Shown here: one piece after another, positions 8,379 through 16,619 of the stretch
How the letters are laid out: each line of letters starts with the position of its first letter
Numbering within the stretch: position 1 is the stretch's first letter
NCBI GenBank assembly: GCA_041488155.1
Contig: JBGPOS010000014.1
Coordinates: 1-64,000, forward strand
Direction: 5' to 3'
DNA: 64,000 nt
From: JBGPOS01 sp041488155
Lineage (GTDB): Bacteria; Chloroflexota; Dehalococcoidia; Tepidiformales; Tepidiformaceae
The notes under the pieces: model-generated
Seen by the model: only the letters and a program-made list of their open reading frames with translations
Databases searched by the model: none
Told to the model about the DNA's origin: nothing
Program-made: the position numbers and the translations under genes

Positions 8379-9554
8379 ATGCGATTTTCGTACGAGCCCG
8401 ACGTCGAGGCCTTCCGCGAGGAGGTGCGCGAGTTCATCGCGGCCGAATTGCCGTCCGAGCAAGAGCGGCTGCAACGGGGGTACGAAGGCGGTTTCAAGTC
8501 GAACCAGGAAGAGTACGAGTACGTGATGGGCTTCCAGAAGAAGCTCGCAGCGAAGCACTGGCTGGCGATGGCGTGGCCAAAGGAGTACGGCGGAGGCGGG
8601 GCGAGCCACATGCGGCAGCTCGTGTACAACGAGGAGATGGCCTACAACGGAGCGCCCGCGATGAACATGGGCATCGCTTGGGTCGGGCCAAGCCTGATGC
8701 TGTACGGCACTGACGAACAGAAGAAGCGCTTCGTCCCGCGCATCACCGGAGCGGACGACTGGTGGTGCACGCTCTACAGCGAGCCGAGCGCGGGCAGCGA
8801 CCTTGCGGCCCTGCAGACGCGTGCGGTGAAAGACGGCGACGACTACGTCATCAACGGGCAAAAGATATGGACGAGCGGCGGACACCTGGCCGACTGGGGT
8901 TGGTTGGCGGCGCGGACCGACCCGGATGCCCCGAAGCACAAGGGAATTACGCTCTTCATGCTCGACATGAAGTCGCCCGGGATCACGGTGCGGCCCCTTA
9001 TCAACATGGCGGGGCGCCACGGGTTCAACGAGGTGTTCTTCGAAGACGTGCGGGTGCCGGCCACGCAGGTGGCGGGGGAGGAGAACCGAGGCTGGTACCA
9101 CATGGCCGTGGCGCTCGACTTCGAACGGAGCGGGATCCAGTCGTATGCCGGAGGGCGGCGGAGTGTTGAACGGCTGGTGGGGCTGGCAAAGGAGCACCCG
9201 GAGCTGATAGCGCGCCGGCCCTCGGTGCGGTACGAGCTGGCCGACCGGGCGGTGGACGTGAAGGTAGGGACATCGCTGGCCTACCGTGTGGCCACGATGC
9301 AGGCCCGAGGGCTGGTGCCGAACCACGAAGCGAGCGCGAGCAAGCTGTTCGGGAGCGAGATGGGCCAGCGGATTGCGCTGACGGGGATGCACCTGCTCGG
9401 GCTGCACGGCGAGCTACGGGAAGGCTCGGCGCAGGAGATCCGCGACCAGGCCACGGGCTACCTTCAATCGGTGTCAGGGACGATCGCTGCCGGGACGAGC
9501 GAGATCCAGCGAGGGATCATCGCGACGCGCGGGCTGGGGTTGCCGCGGGGGTAG
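8379..9554 (+). CDS. Acyl-CoA dehydrogenase
   Basis: FAD enzyme of 391 residues, full length for the family. N-terminal helical domain (residues 1-120), middle beta domain with YSEPSAGSDLAA and IWTSGGHLADW (FAD and acyl contacts), and C-terminal helical domain ending in GTSEIQRGIIATRGLGLP. It introduces the alpha-beta double bond in an acyl-CoA; chain length and substrate are not predictable. The family is greatly expanded in bacteria that degrade fatty or cyclic acids. It stands alone and converges with the DUF2283 gene. Confidence 0.92.
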   Translation: MRFSYEPDVEAFREEVREFIAAELPSEQERLQRGYEGGFKSNQEEYEYVMGFQKKLAAKHWLAMAWPKEYGGGGASHMRQLVYNEEMAYNGAPAMNMGIAWVGPSLMLYGTDEQKKRFVPRITGADDWWCTLYSEPSAGSDLAALQTRAVKDGDDYVINGQKIWTSGGHLADWGWLAARTDPDAPKHKGITLFMLDMKSPGITVRPLINMAGRHGFNEVFFEDVRVPATQVAGEENRGWYHMAVALDFERSGIQSYAGGRRSVERLVGLAKEHPELIARRPSVRYELADRAVDVKVGTSLAYRVATMQARGLVPNHEASASKLFGSEMGQRIALTGMHLLGLHGELREGSAQEIRDQATGYLQSVSGTIAAGTSEIQRGIIATRGLGLPRG

Positions 9555-9573
9555 AGTCGCCCACCAGCCGACG

Positions 9574-9846
9574 CTACCCGGCGCGAGCCGCCTTCGGCGT
9601 GGCCCGCCGCGGCCGGACTGAGCCCGGGCTGTCCGAAGTGCTGAACTCCTCCGGCAGAAGAGTCGCCAGGTTGATGTGACGCGACGCGTCGAGGATTTCA
9701 ATCCCGACGATCCGGTCGCCCTCGCCGATGTCCAGCACGATGTCTTCAGTCAGATCCTCATTGCGAAGCTGCTGCTTCCGTGGATCGAACCTGATGTAGA
9801 GCAGGTCGTTCGCTTTGCTGTAATAGATCTCCACGGTCAGTCCCAC
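9574..9846 (-). CDS. DUF2283 family protein
   Basis: Protein of 90 residues. The first 65 match DUF2283: EIYYSKANDLLYIRFD, then VLDIGEGDRIVGIEILDAS, a small beta-rich domain. The tail (about residues 68-90) is Pro/Arg/Ala-rich and probably disordered. It lies 28 bases downstream of the DUF4258-like gene on the same strand. The two families commonly occur side by side, and the pair has the size and layout of a toxin-antitoxin module, with this as the likely antitoxin; that role is inference. Confidence 0.8.
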   Translation of the reverse strand: MGLTVEIYYSKANDLLYIRFDPRKQQLRNEDLTEDIVLDIGEGDRIVGIEILDASRHINLATLLPEEFSTSDSPGSVRPRRATPKAARAG

Positions 9847-9874
9847 TTCCCGTAATAGACGAAGACGGTGACCG

Positions 9875-10096
9875 TTACGACGGTCTCTCCCTGAGCAGTG
9901 TAGTCACCCGGACCTGCTTCTGAGGATAGGTCTTCCCACTTCGTTCGCCGTCAAACGGAAAAACTTTCGCCTTCGCCAGACGGCCTCGATCGGCATCGAA
10001 GGGTTCTCCCGACTCCAAGACTTCGGTGATCTCCGCGATTGAAGCTCCCCGCTCCTCAGCTCGCTGGAGGGTGTGCGGGTCGATTTGAATGTCCAA
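9875..10096 (-). CDS. DUF4258-like small protein
   Basis: Protein of about 73 residues: PHTLQRAEERGASIAEITEV, then FDADRGRLAKAKVFPFDGE and KTYPQKQVRVTTLLRE. This fits the DUF4258 pattern (small RelE-like or BrnT-like fold, 'HaxxRaxERGI' opening). The start is inferred as TTG at 10096, because no ATG or GTG lies in frame nearby and TACCAT sits 9 bases before it on the minus strand. First gene of the pair with DUF2283. If the pair is a toxin-antitoxin module this is the toxin candidate. It is divergent from the VOC gene at 10166. Confidence 0.65.
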   Translation of the reverse strand: MDIQIDPHTLQRAEERGASIAEITEVLESGEPFDADRGRLAKAKVFPFDGERSGKTYPQKQVRVTTLLRERPS

Positions 10097-10152
10097 TTGG
10101 CCACAATGGTACCGGTTCCTCGCGCGAACCTGCGATGAAGGGCGCGTCGACT

Positions 10153-10158
10153 TACAAT
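10153..10158 (+). promoter_or_regulatory. -10 box for leaderless VOC gene
   Basis: TACAAT lies 7 bases before the GTG start at 10166 with no ribosome site between, one of the clearest leaderless-type promoters in the window. Confidence 0.5.
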
Positions 10159-10165
10159 CGGGGAC

Positions 10166-10783
10166 GTGCTCGACCACATCGTGTATGCCGTGCCGGACCT
10201 TGAGGCGGCGGTGGCGGAGATCGCGGGGGCCTGGGGTGTGCTCGCTACCCCGGGAGGGCAGCACGTGGGGCGCGGGACGCGCAACGCGCTGATCGCGTTG
10301 GGGGACGCCCGGTACCTCGAGGTGATCGGCCCGGACCCGGAGCAGCCGCAGCCGGCGGGCCCCCGGCCGTTCGGCATCGACAGGCTGGCCGGGCCTCGGC
10401 TCGTGACGTGGGCTGTGAAGGCTCCGGACATCGATGCGCGGGTCGAGCGGGCGAAGGCCTCGGGCTACGACGCGGGTCCGATCCGGGCGATGAGCCGGGC
10501 GAGGCCGGACGGGGTCCTGTTGTCGTGGCGGTTGACGCAACCGGCCGAACCGGCGGGCGACGGGCTCGTGCCGTTTCTGATCGACTGGGGGGTAACGCCA
10601 CATCCGTCGGCTACATCGGCCTCGGGGTGCCGGCTCGTGGACTTGCGCGGCGAGCACCCGCAGCCGGCGGCAGTGCAGACGATGCTGAAGGCGGTGGGGG
10701 TGGAGCTCACGGTGCAGCGCGGGCCGGCGCCGGCGTTGATGGCGACTATCGAGACCCCGAACGGAGTTATGGAACTGCGTTAG
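10166..10783 (+). CDS. VOC-fold (glyoxalase-like) protein
   Basis: Protein of 205 residues beginning DHIVYAVPDLEAAVA, the standard opening of vicinal-oxygen-chelate domains, and matching the glyoxalase-like two-module form in which the first His and a later Glu bind metal (LEVIGPDPEQPQP). A second module covers about residues 130-205. Such proteins act on small metabolites or serve as binding proteins; no substrate can be assigned. The GTG start follows a -10 box directly. Confidence 0.8.
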   Translation: MLDHIVYAVPDLEAAVAEIAGAWGVLATPGGQHVGRGTRNALIALGDARYLEVIGPDPEQPQPAGPRPFGIDRLAGPRLVTWAVKAPDIDARVERAKASGYDAGPIRAMSRARPDGVLLSWRLTQPAEPAGDGLVPFLIDWGVTPHPSATSASGCRLVDLRGEHPQPAAVQTMLKAVGVELTVQRGPAPALMATIETPNGVMELR

Positions 10784-10909
10784 GCAGGGAACCGGGCGCG
10801 GGTCAGTGGATCGAGGAAGTGGCCCTACCAACAACGGCAGGATCGCCGTAATCTGACGACCACAACGCACAAGTGCGGTCGCAATTCGGGCCGCCGAGGA
10901 GTAGCTACC

Positions 10910-11794
10910 GTGCCTCATACCGGGACGTGGGCCGTGAAGGTTGGGCTGGCTCAGATGCTCAAGGGCGGGGTCATCATGGATGTGGTGACGCCGGACGACG
11001 CGCGCATCGCCGAAGAAGCGGGCGCTTGCGCCGTGATGGCGCTGGAACGGGTACCTGCGGACATCCGCCGCGATGGCGGAGTGGCGCGCATGAGCGACCC
11101 ATCGATGATCCGGGGGATCATCGACGCTGTGACGATCCCCGTGATGGCGAAGGCGCGCATCGGACACTTCGTCGAGGCCGACGTGCTACAGGCTCTAGGA
11201 GTCGACTACATCGACGAGTCGGAGGTGCTGACGCCGGCAGACGAGGCGCATCACATCGACAAGCACGCCTACACGGTGCCGTTCGTCTGCGGCTGCCGGA
11301 ACCTGGGCGAGGCGCTTCGCCGGATCGGCGAAGGGGCGGCGATGATCCGGACGAAGGGCGAGGCGGGCACGGGCGACATCGTCGAGGCGGTGCGGCACAT
11401 GCGCGCTGTCCAGGACGAAATCCGGCGCCTGCAGAACATGCCAGACGACGAGATCTACACCACGGCGAAGGAGCTCGGGGCACCGCTGGAGCTGGTGAAG
11501 CAGGTGCAGCGCGAGGGGCGGCTGCCGGTGGTGAACTTCGCGGCCGGCGGAGTGGCGACGCCGTCCGACGCGGCCTTGATGATGCGGCTTGGAGCCGACG
11601 GGGTGTTCGTGGGCTCGGGCATCTTCAAATCGGACAGTCCAGCGCTGTTCGCCAAGGCGATCGTAGAGGCGACGACGCACTACATGGACGCGGACGTGAT
11701 CGCCCGGGTCAGCACGGGCCTCGGGGCAGCGATGCGGGGCATTGCTGTGGCGTCGCTTCCGGAGAAGGAACTGCTGGCCACGCGCGGCTGGTAG
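10910..11794 (+). CDS. pdxS: Pyridoxal 5'-phosphate synthase lyase subunit PdxS
   Basis: Synthase subunit of 294 residues that builds PLP from ribose 5-phosphate, glyceraldehyde 3-phosphate and ammonia. Catalytic residues sit at the positions known from Bacillus: Asp24, Lys81 (VMAKARIGH) and Lys149 (IRTKGEAGTG). The phosphate-binding loops NFAAGGVATP and GVFVGSGIF are intact. The start is GTG 10910 with GAGGAG about 8 bases upstream. Its glutaminase partner gene pdxT is not adjacent and is not seen in the window, so it must be elsewhere if the pathway works normally. Confidence 0.96.
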   Translation: MPHTGTWAVKVGLAQMLKGGVIMDVVTPDDARIAEEAGACAVMALERVPADIRRDGGVARMSDPSMIRGIIDAVTIPVMAKARIGHFVEADVLQALGVDYIDESEVLTPADEAHHIDKHAYTVPFVCGCRNLGEALRRIGEGAAMIRTKGEAGTGDIVEAVRHMRAVQDEIRRLQNMPDDEIYTTAKELGAPLELVKQVQREGRLPVVNFAAGGVATPSDAALMMRLGADGVFVGSGIFKSDSPALFAKAIVEATTHYMDADVIARVSTGLGAAMRGIAVASLPEKELLATRGW

Positions 11795-11800
11795 GGGGCG

Positions 11801-11818
11801 AGGGGACAGGGGACAGGT
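11801..11818. repeat. GGGGACAGG tandem tract
   Basis: Two adjoining GGGGACAGG units just after the pdxS stop. Members of the same family lie at 6123, 17755, 18016 and 53937, all between genes. Confidence 0.6.
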
Positions 11819-11841
11819 TACGGAGCGGATTGGCGCCCAGG

Positions 11842-12465
11842 CTAGGCCTCGCCGGAGTAGTTGAAGTGGAAGGTCTCGCCGTACTTTCCGGTGTGGTCGT
11901 AGCGGATCTCGGGGTGGTTGATGGACATCTTCGACGTGGTCATGAGTTGGGCCTCGTCGGTCAGCAGGCCGTTCGAGAACTTGAGGCTGAATCCGCTTGC
12001 TTCGCCGGTGACGGGGTTCTTGATCTCCGCGAGCCGGACGTCGGCGTGGTTGCCGAACTTTACGGAACTCTTGGTGCCGTCGAACTTCCACTCGACCGGG
12101 GTGTAGTCCGGGCCGATGACCTTCGTGATGAGGCTGCCGAGCGCGCCGAACACGCCGCCAACCTGACCGCCGAAAATTTGACCGATGGCTTCGCGCTGGG
12201 CGGCGGTCGCTTTCTCGTCGACGAGAAGGTAGGCGGTGACATTGCCGAGATGGAGGGCCGCGGGCGAGTGAGCGAAGAAGCCAACCGTGAGCCCGGCAAG
12301 CGGGACTTCGTTGAGGTTGCCTGTGTTGATGTGGAAGGCGTAGCCGCCTTCGCACCAGCCCTGCGTCGGCGGGGCATCGAAGTTACAGGGGCAGCCCCAA
12401 TCGCAGCTGCAAGCGCCGAGGGCATCGCCCTGAAGTTTCCAGGTGACCCTTGTCGCGGTGGTCAT
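11842..12465 (-). CDS. DUF1326 family protein
   Basis: Protein of 207 residues matching DUF1326 along its length. The diagnostic N-terminus has WKLQGDALGACSCDWGCPCNF, with four closely spaced Cys (CSCDWGCPC) that look like a metal or redox site; a further Cys is in GWCEGGYAF. No biochemical function is established for the family. Two ATGs are possible: AAGGAG lies 8 bases before ATG 12465 but only 2 before ATG 12471, so 12465 is preferred. A perfect 20-bp inverted repeat about 115 bases upstream matches the operator beside the neighbouring MarR gene, so MarR control is likely. Confidence 0.85.
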   Translation of the reverse strand: MTTATRVTWKLQGDALGACSCDWGCPCNFDAPPTQGWCEGGYAFHINTGNLNEVPLAGLTVGFFAHSPAALHLGNVTAYLLVDEKATAAQREAIGQIFGGQVGGVFGALGSLITKVIGPDYTPVEWKFDGTKSSVKFGNHADVRLAEIKNPVTGEASGFSLKFSNGLLTDEAQLMTTSKMSINHPEIRYDHTGKYGETFHFNYSGEA

Positions 12466-12511
12466 CGCCATCTCTCCTTACCGGCCCATGTGGCCAGCGT
12501 CGTTCTCGCGG

Positions 12512-12542
12512 AGAATATGTGACTCTGAACCCAGGCAGTCAA
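12512..12542 (-). promoter_or_regulatory. Possible promoter of the DUF1326 gene
   Basis: On the minus strand TTGACT (12542-12537) and TATTCT (12517-12512) are separated by 19 bases, a fair -35/-10 pair about 47 bases before the DUF1326 start. The inverted repeat at 12578-12597 lies upstream of the -35. Confidence 0.4.
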
Positions 12543-12577
12543 CCCCTCTCACGACAAGACGAAGCAGCCGCCAACGC

Positions 12578-12597
12578 TCAGTTGCAAGTGCAACTGA
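12578..12597. promoter_or_regulatory. Candidate MarR operator (20-bp inverted repeat)
   Basis: TCAGTTGC-AAGT-GCAACTGA is a perfect inverted repeat with 8-bp arms. Its core GTTGC-N4-GCAAC is shared with the palindrome beside the marR-like gene at 13196. It lies between the DUF1326 and marR genes, upstream of the former. Confidence 0.65.
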
Positions 12598-12658
12598 CCC
12601 CACAACAATCGGTGCATCGGGCGGTTAAGGCCCGGGGCGCTACGGCGGGAGGCTCGTT

Positions 12659-13156
12659 CTAGAGGGAGTCGCGGGGGGGCCGTTCGGCGGCGAGGATGCG
12701 GACGAAGGCCGCGTCGAGGATCTCCAACTCGGAATCGCTGAGGTGGTTCGCCCAATGGGCAGCGATGCCGCGCAAGTGGATGGGCGCTGCGGCGCGCATG
12801 GACTCGAGGCCGAGCGGGGTAATCGTGACGGCGATCCCACGACGGTCGTCCTCGCAGGCGTTTCGGGCGACCAGACCAGCGGCCGAGAGGCGGTCGACCA
12901 GGCGGGTGACGGCGCTGCGGCTGTGGAGCAGGACGCTCGCGATATCGCTCATGCGCAGCGACCGGCCCGGGGCCTGGGCGAGCTGCACGAGGATGTAGTA
13001 CCAGGTCACTGAAAGGCTGCAGCGTTCGTTCAGCTCCCGTTCGAGGGCCCCGAAGACAGCTGCGTGGACCTCGATGAAACGCCGCCAGGCGAGCAGGCGC
13101 TCGGCGGTCAGTGGTGTCTCAGCGCGCCTCGGTGGGAGTGTCTCGGATTTCGCCAT
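12659..13156 (-). CDS. MarR-family transcriptional regulator
   Basis: Winged-helix regulator of 165 residues. Helix 1 starts RLLAWRRFIEVHAAVFGALE; the recognition region is MSDIASVLLHSRSAVTRLVD; the wing is NACEDDRRGIAVTITPLG, with the typical DxR pattern. ATG 13156 is chosen because the fold begins there and TATCAT lies upstream, next to a palindrome. It is divergent from a pirin gene and followed on the same strand by DUF1326. Two copies of GTTGC-N4-GCAAC flank these genes, consistent with autoregulation and control of pirin and DUF1326. Its ligand is unknown. Confidence 0.88.
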   Translation of the reverse strand: MAKSETLPPRRAETPLTAERLLAWRRFIEVHAAVFGALERELNERCSLSVTWYYILVQLAQAPGRSLRMSDIASVLLHSRSAVTRLVDRLSAAGLVARNACEDDRRGIAVTITPLGLESMRAAAPIHLRGIAAHWANHLSDSELEILDAAFVRILAAERPPRDSL

Positions 13157-13189
13157 TCCCGAACTATTGCAGATACGGACGGCCTGTGC

Positions 13190-13209
13190 ATGATAGTTGC
13201 GATCGCAAC
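13190..13209. promoter_or_regulatory. MarR operator overlapping the marR promoter
   Basis: The 14-bp perfect palindrome GTTGCGATCGCAAC (13196-13209) sits between the divergent marR-like and pirin genes. Directly beside it on the minus strand is TATCAT (13195-13190), a candidate marR -10, so the palindrome would occupy the -10/-35 spacer. The half-site is the same as in the repeat at 12578. Confidence 0.6.
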
Positions 13210-13269
13210 CACCGCCCTCCTTCACCAGGCGGCGGGAACGCGACGGAGCAGGCTCGAGAGGAGCGGACG

Positions 13270-14004
13270 ATGCCATCTCTTCGACCCACGATCGACGTAC
13301 GAACGAGCTGCGAGCGCTTCGCGACCCGGATCGATTGGCTCGATTCGCGGCATTCGTTTTCCTTCGGCATGCACTACGACCCGGCGAACACCCATTTCGG
13401 GCTGCTCCTGGTGAGCAACGACGACATTGTCCAGCCCGAGACTGGCTTCTCTACGCACCCCCACCGCGACATGGAGATCGTGACGTGGGTGCTGGAGGGG
13501 GAGCTGGAGCACCAGGATTCCGAGGGGCACACGGGCCTCATTCATCCCGGCCTCGCGCAGCGGATGAGCGCAGGCACCGGGATCTGGCACTCGGAGATGA
13601 ACGCGACGCAGGGCGGGCCGGTGCACTTCGTCCAGATGTGGGTGGTGCCCGACACGGAGAAGGTGCGCCCCGAGTACATGGAGCTCGACATCAACAGTCA
13701 ACTCGATCGCGGGGGGCTGGTACCGGTGGCCTCGGGACGTGGGCACGATGCGGCGATTTCGATACGGCAGGACGGGGCAGCCCTGTGGGCGGGCAGACTG
13801 AAGCCGAGAGAAGCGCTGACGCTGCCGGACGCCCCATTCATGCACGTTTATGTGGCGCGCGAGACGGTGGAACTCGAAGGGGCTGGGCGCCTCCAGCGAG
13901 GCGACGCAGCACGCGTGACGGCAATGCCGGGCCTGTCGCTGACAGCGGGCGACGCGGGTGCCGAGGTGCTGGTCTGGGAGATGCACGGCCGCATCGGCAG
14001 CTAA
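13270..14004 (+). CDS. Pirin family protein
   Basis: Bicupin protein of 244 residues. The N-terminal cupin carries the metal-site pattern FSTHPHRDMEIVTWVLEG (His, His, Glu) and later GTGIWHSEMN with another His. The C-terminal cupin (about residues 135-244) lacks metal ligands, as usual. Bacterial pirins include quercetin-dioxygenase-like enzymes and proteins linked to redox stress. ATG 13270 has GAGGAG a few bases upstream. Divergence from the MarR gene over a palindromic operator suggests control by that repressor. Confidence 0.92.
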   Translation: MPSLRPTIDVRTSCERFATRIDWLDSRHSFSFGMHYDPANTHFGLLLVSNDDIVQPETGFSTHPHRDMEIVTWVLEGELEHQDSEGHTGLIHPGLAQRMSAGTGIWHSEMNATQGGPVHFVQMWVVPDTEKVRPEYMELDINSQLDRGGLVPVASGRGHDAAISIRQDGAALWAGRLKPREALTLPDAPFMHVYVARETVELEGAGRLQRGDAARVTAMPGLSLTAGDAGAEVLVWEMHGRIGS

Positions 14005-14068
14005 TGCGGAGATCGATTCGGTGCTGTGCGAGAAGGGCCGCCGATCAAAGGACGGGCCGCCATCGGCA

Positions 14069-14956
14069 TCATGATTGTTCGCTCTTCGCCTTAAACAGTT
14101 GTAGAAGTTGGCCCTTGGCCGTTTTCATCGCGGGTATTAAGGCTTGTTGCGCAGACTTTAGGGAGTCCTCGACAAGAGAGAGCTCTTCTAGCCGCTCGAG
14201 AAACTTATCGTGTAACCCTGCCCACTCCAAGAATGATGTCTTATCGGTTAGCACTCTTGGCTCCCGATAGAACGTTCGGCCAAACCACAGCACTAAGGTG
14301 TCATAGCTCCAGCAGAAGCGCGTGAATGCATCATCGAAGGCGACTGTTGATCCACCGGCGGCGCTTTCAATGGCACGAGCCTTGTCTAAGCTCATTTGCT
14401 CCAGAACGTGCTCTTGAAGCAGCCTCGCCACGACCGGCGCAAGTCCTTCCTCCTGACTCCTTAACCATCGCACGGCCTCGTCCACGAGCGTATGCATTGC
14501 GCCAAACATGGGTAAGCCGCGAGACCGGAAAAGTATAAGAAGTTCTTTCTCCGGTGGCGGTGGTATCGGCGCTGGAGGATGAGCTGCCTTCATCTCCTCC
14601 AATTCCTTGCGCGCCATGTCTCGCTCCGCTTGGACGATCTCTAGGTGGCCTAATGTTCGAGGCAGATCGCTGCGTTCCCTCGCTGATTCTCCGCTCTCAG
14701 CTTGCTGTTGTCCGGTATCGACCGCCGCTGCCGCCCAGGCAAAGGGCCGGAACCGTTGCATAAGGCCAAGGATTGAGGCCAAACCCAACAACCCGCACCC
14801 AGTGCCGCCAGTCGCGACCAGCGGGGTAGGAAGGCCAATGACCCAGGTCACACCAGCGCCAGCTGTGGCAATCAAAAAAGCGCCGCCGAGACCCCAGAGC
14901 CATGCGGCATTGCCGACATGATCGACCCATTGCCATAGCCGCTTGAGAAGCCGCAT
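14069..14956 (-). CDS. Membrane protein of unknown function
   Basis: Protein of 295 residues, not recognised. Two hydrophobic segments lie near the N-terminus (about residues 18-40, GLGGAFLIATAGAGV, and 42-67, TPLVATGGTGCGLLGLA). A charged helical, coiled-coil-like stretch follows (about residues 95-125), then a Pro-rich linker PAPIPPPPEK and a soluble alpha-helical domain to residue 295. Base composition looks less GC-rich than the neighbours (several AAG/TTA-type codons), which hints at acquisition; no mobility gene is adjacent. Confidence 0.55.
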   Translation of the reverse strand: MRLLKRLWQWVDHVGNAAWLWGLGGAFLIATAGAGVTWVIGLPTPLVATGGTGCGLLGLASILGLMQRFRPFAWAAAAVDTGQQQAESGESARERSDLPRTLGHLEIVQAERDMARKELEEMKAAHPPAPIPPPPEKELLILFRSRGLPMFGAMHTLVDEAVRWLRSQEEGLAPVVARLLQEHVLEQMSLDKARAIESAAGGSTVAFDDAFTRFCWSYDTLVLWFGRTFYREPRVLTDKTSFLEWAGLHDKFLERLEELSLVEDSLKSAQQALIPAMKTAKGQLLQLFKAKSEQS

Positions 14957-15032
14957 CGCTCTCCCCGTGCCACATTCTCGCGGGGCCGACTATTCTGAGT
15001 CCACTAGGTTCGTCCCGTAGTAGAGCGCTGGT

Positions 15033-15266
15033 CTACCGAAACTCCGCCGTTCTGTTGATGTGGACTCCCGGCCGGAGTCCGGGAACATCGGGAGTACCTG
15101 AGGTCGTGAGTTTCCTGCTCTTTCCGGCGCTGGCGATACTCGACTTGGAGGCGAGAGCATCCCTCACCGCGTCCTGGATGACCCTGCTCAGCGAGCGCCC
15201 ACTTTGCGCAGCGAGGCGCCGGCACTGTTCCAGGAGCTCGTCCTCGATGGTGATGGTTGTCCGCAT
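15033..15266 (-). CDS. Ribbon-helix-helix antitoxin-like protein (orphan)
   Basis: Protein of 77 residues beginning MRTTITIEDELLEQCRRLA, then GRSLSRVIQDAVRDAL: the beta strand plus two helices of Arc/CopG-type ribbon-helix-helix antitoxins such as VapB/DUF2191. The tail (about residues 45-77) is where such antitoxins bind a PIN toxin, but no PIN gene follows: the next 76 bases are non-coding and then comes the unrelated membrane protein. TATAAT (15278-15273) lies 6 bases before the ATG, a leaderless-type promoter. Confidence 0.75.
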   Translation of the reverse strand: MRTTITIEDELLEQCRRLAAQSGRSLSRVIQDAVRDALASKSSIASAGKSRKLTTSGTPDVPGLRPGVHINRTAEFR

Positions 15267-15344
15267 GCCTCGATTATATGCCGCCTGCGCTTGCCAGCCG
15301 CCGCTCCCTTAGGTGCGGCGTGTCGCTCGCGAAGGGTGCAATCG

Positions 15345-16619
15345 CTAGGCTGCGCCACCGCCGCCGCCGACGGCGACAGGCATGCGCGCTGGTTCGGCGA
15401 CGATCGGGACGGCGCGTTGTTCCTTCGCCATGGCGTGCGGGTACCAGTGGTCTTCCCATTCGCTGAACTTGTTCTTCAGGCGCGGTATCACCTTCTCAGC
15501 GAAGAGTTGGGTGTTGTAGAGGACCAGGTCGCGCGGCATCGAGCCCTGCTGAAGGAGGAGCATGAGGTGGCCGACGTTCAGGTCGTCGGCCAGTTCCGTG
15601 AGCTTCTCGACGACAGTGTCGGGGCTGCCGGCGACGACGTAGCCCTGGCTGACGAGGCCTTCCCAGCTCAGGTCCATGCGAGCGCGCTGGGCTGCCATTT
15701 CGAGCTGTGACTTGATCCCGGCCTTGACGGTGCGGTTGGTGCGGTAGCCGGGGGCGTCGGCGAAGCCGGGGTAGATGTGGAGGCAGCGGTTGTAGAAGTA
15801 GTCGATGTGCTTGGCGTAGAGCTTCTTCGCTTCGGCGTCGGTCTCAGCGACGCAGACGGTCTGGGCGAAGCCGGCGTGATAGGGGTTGCGCTCTTTGCCC
15901 ATCGACTCCATGCGGGCCCAGAAGCCGTCCATGATGACCTTGGCCCGCTTGTAACCGCTGTAGGAGAGGTAGGAGTAGAGGTAGCCCATGTCGGCGCACC
16001 ACTCCCAGGTCTCTATAGAGCCGCCGCCGGGAATCCAGATCGGGGGGTGGGGATCCTGGAGGGGCCGCGGCCAGGGGTTCATGTAACGGAGCTGGTTGTA
16101 CTTGCCGTTGAACGTGGAGACGCCCTTGTTTTTCCAGGCCTGGAGGATCATGTCGTGGGCTTCGTAGTAACGGTCGCGAAGCTGGGCGCCGGGCACACCG
16201 TAGGCGAAGTTGGTGTCCATGCTGGTGCCGACGGGGAAGCCAGCGATGAGCCGGCCGCCGCTGAGGATGTCGAGCATCGCGAACTCTTCGGCGACGCGCA
16301 GGGGCGGGTTGTAGAGGGCGATCGAGTTGCCCATGACAAGGATCGCAGCGTTGTTGGTACGCCGTGCGAGGGCGGCGGCCATGATGTTCGGGCTGGGCAT
16401 CATGCCGTAGGCGTTGGAGTGGTGTTCGTTCACGCCAAGGCCGTCGAAGCCCATCTTGTCGGCGAACTCGAGCTCGTCGAGGTACTCGTTGTAGACCTCG
16501 TTGCAGCGCTCGGCGTTGAAGAGGCTGTAGTCGGGGTCGACCCAGACCGAACGATGTGTGCTGGCGAAGTCGTCTGGCAGGTCGGGCCAGGGCATGAGGT
16601 GGAACCAGTGGAACTTCAT
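15345..16619 (-). CDS. LLM class flavin-dependent oxidoreductase
   Basis: Luciferase-like monooxygenase of 424 residues. It begins MKFHWFHLMPWPDLPDDF and contains EFADKMGFDGLGVNEHHSN and GNSIALYNPPLRVAEEFAMLD, the FMN barrel signatures, and RLIAGFPVGTS. It resembles two-component alkanal/alkane-type monooxygenases that use reduced FMN from a partner reductase; no reductase is adjacent. This family is strongly amplified in SAR202-like Chloroflexota, where it is thought to oxidise recalcitrant organic matter; substrate not predictable here. Confidence 0.88.
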   Translation of the reverse strand: MKFHWFHLMPWPDLPDDFASTHRSVWVDPDYSLFNAERCNEVYNEYLDELEFADKMGFDGLGVNEHHSNAYGMMPSPNIMAAALARRTNNAAILVMGNSIALYNPPLRVAEEFAMLDILSGGRLIAGFPVGTSMDTNFAYGVPGAQLRDRYYEAHDMILQAWKNKGVSTFNGKYNQLRYMNPWPRPLQDPHPPIWIPGGGSIETWEWCADMGYLYSYLSYSGYKRAKVIMDGFWARMESMGKERNPYHAGFAQTVCVAETDAEAKKLYAKHIDYFYNRCLHIYPGFADAPGYRTNRTVKAGIKSQLEMAAQRARMDLSWEGLVSQGYVVAGSPDTVVEKLTELADDLNVGHLMLLLQQGSMPRDLVLYNTQLFAEKVIPRLKNKFSEWEDHWYPHAMAKEQRAVPIVAEPARMPVAVGGGGGAA

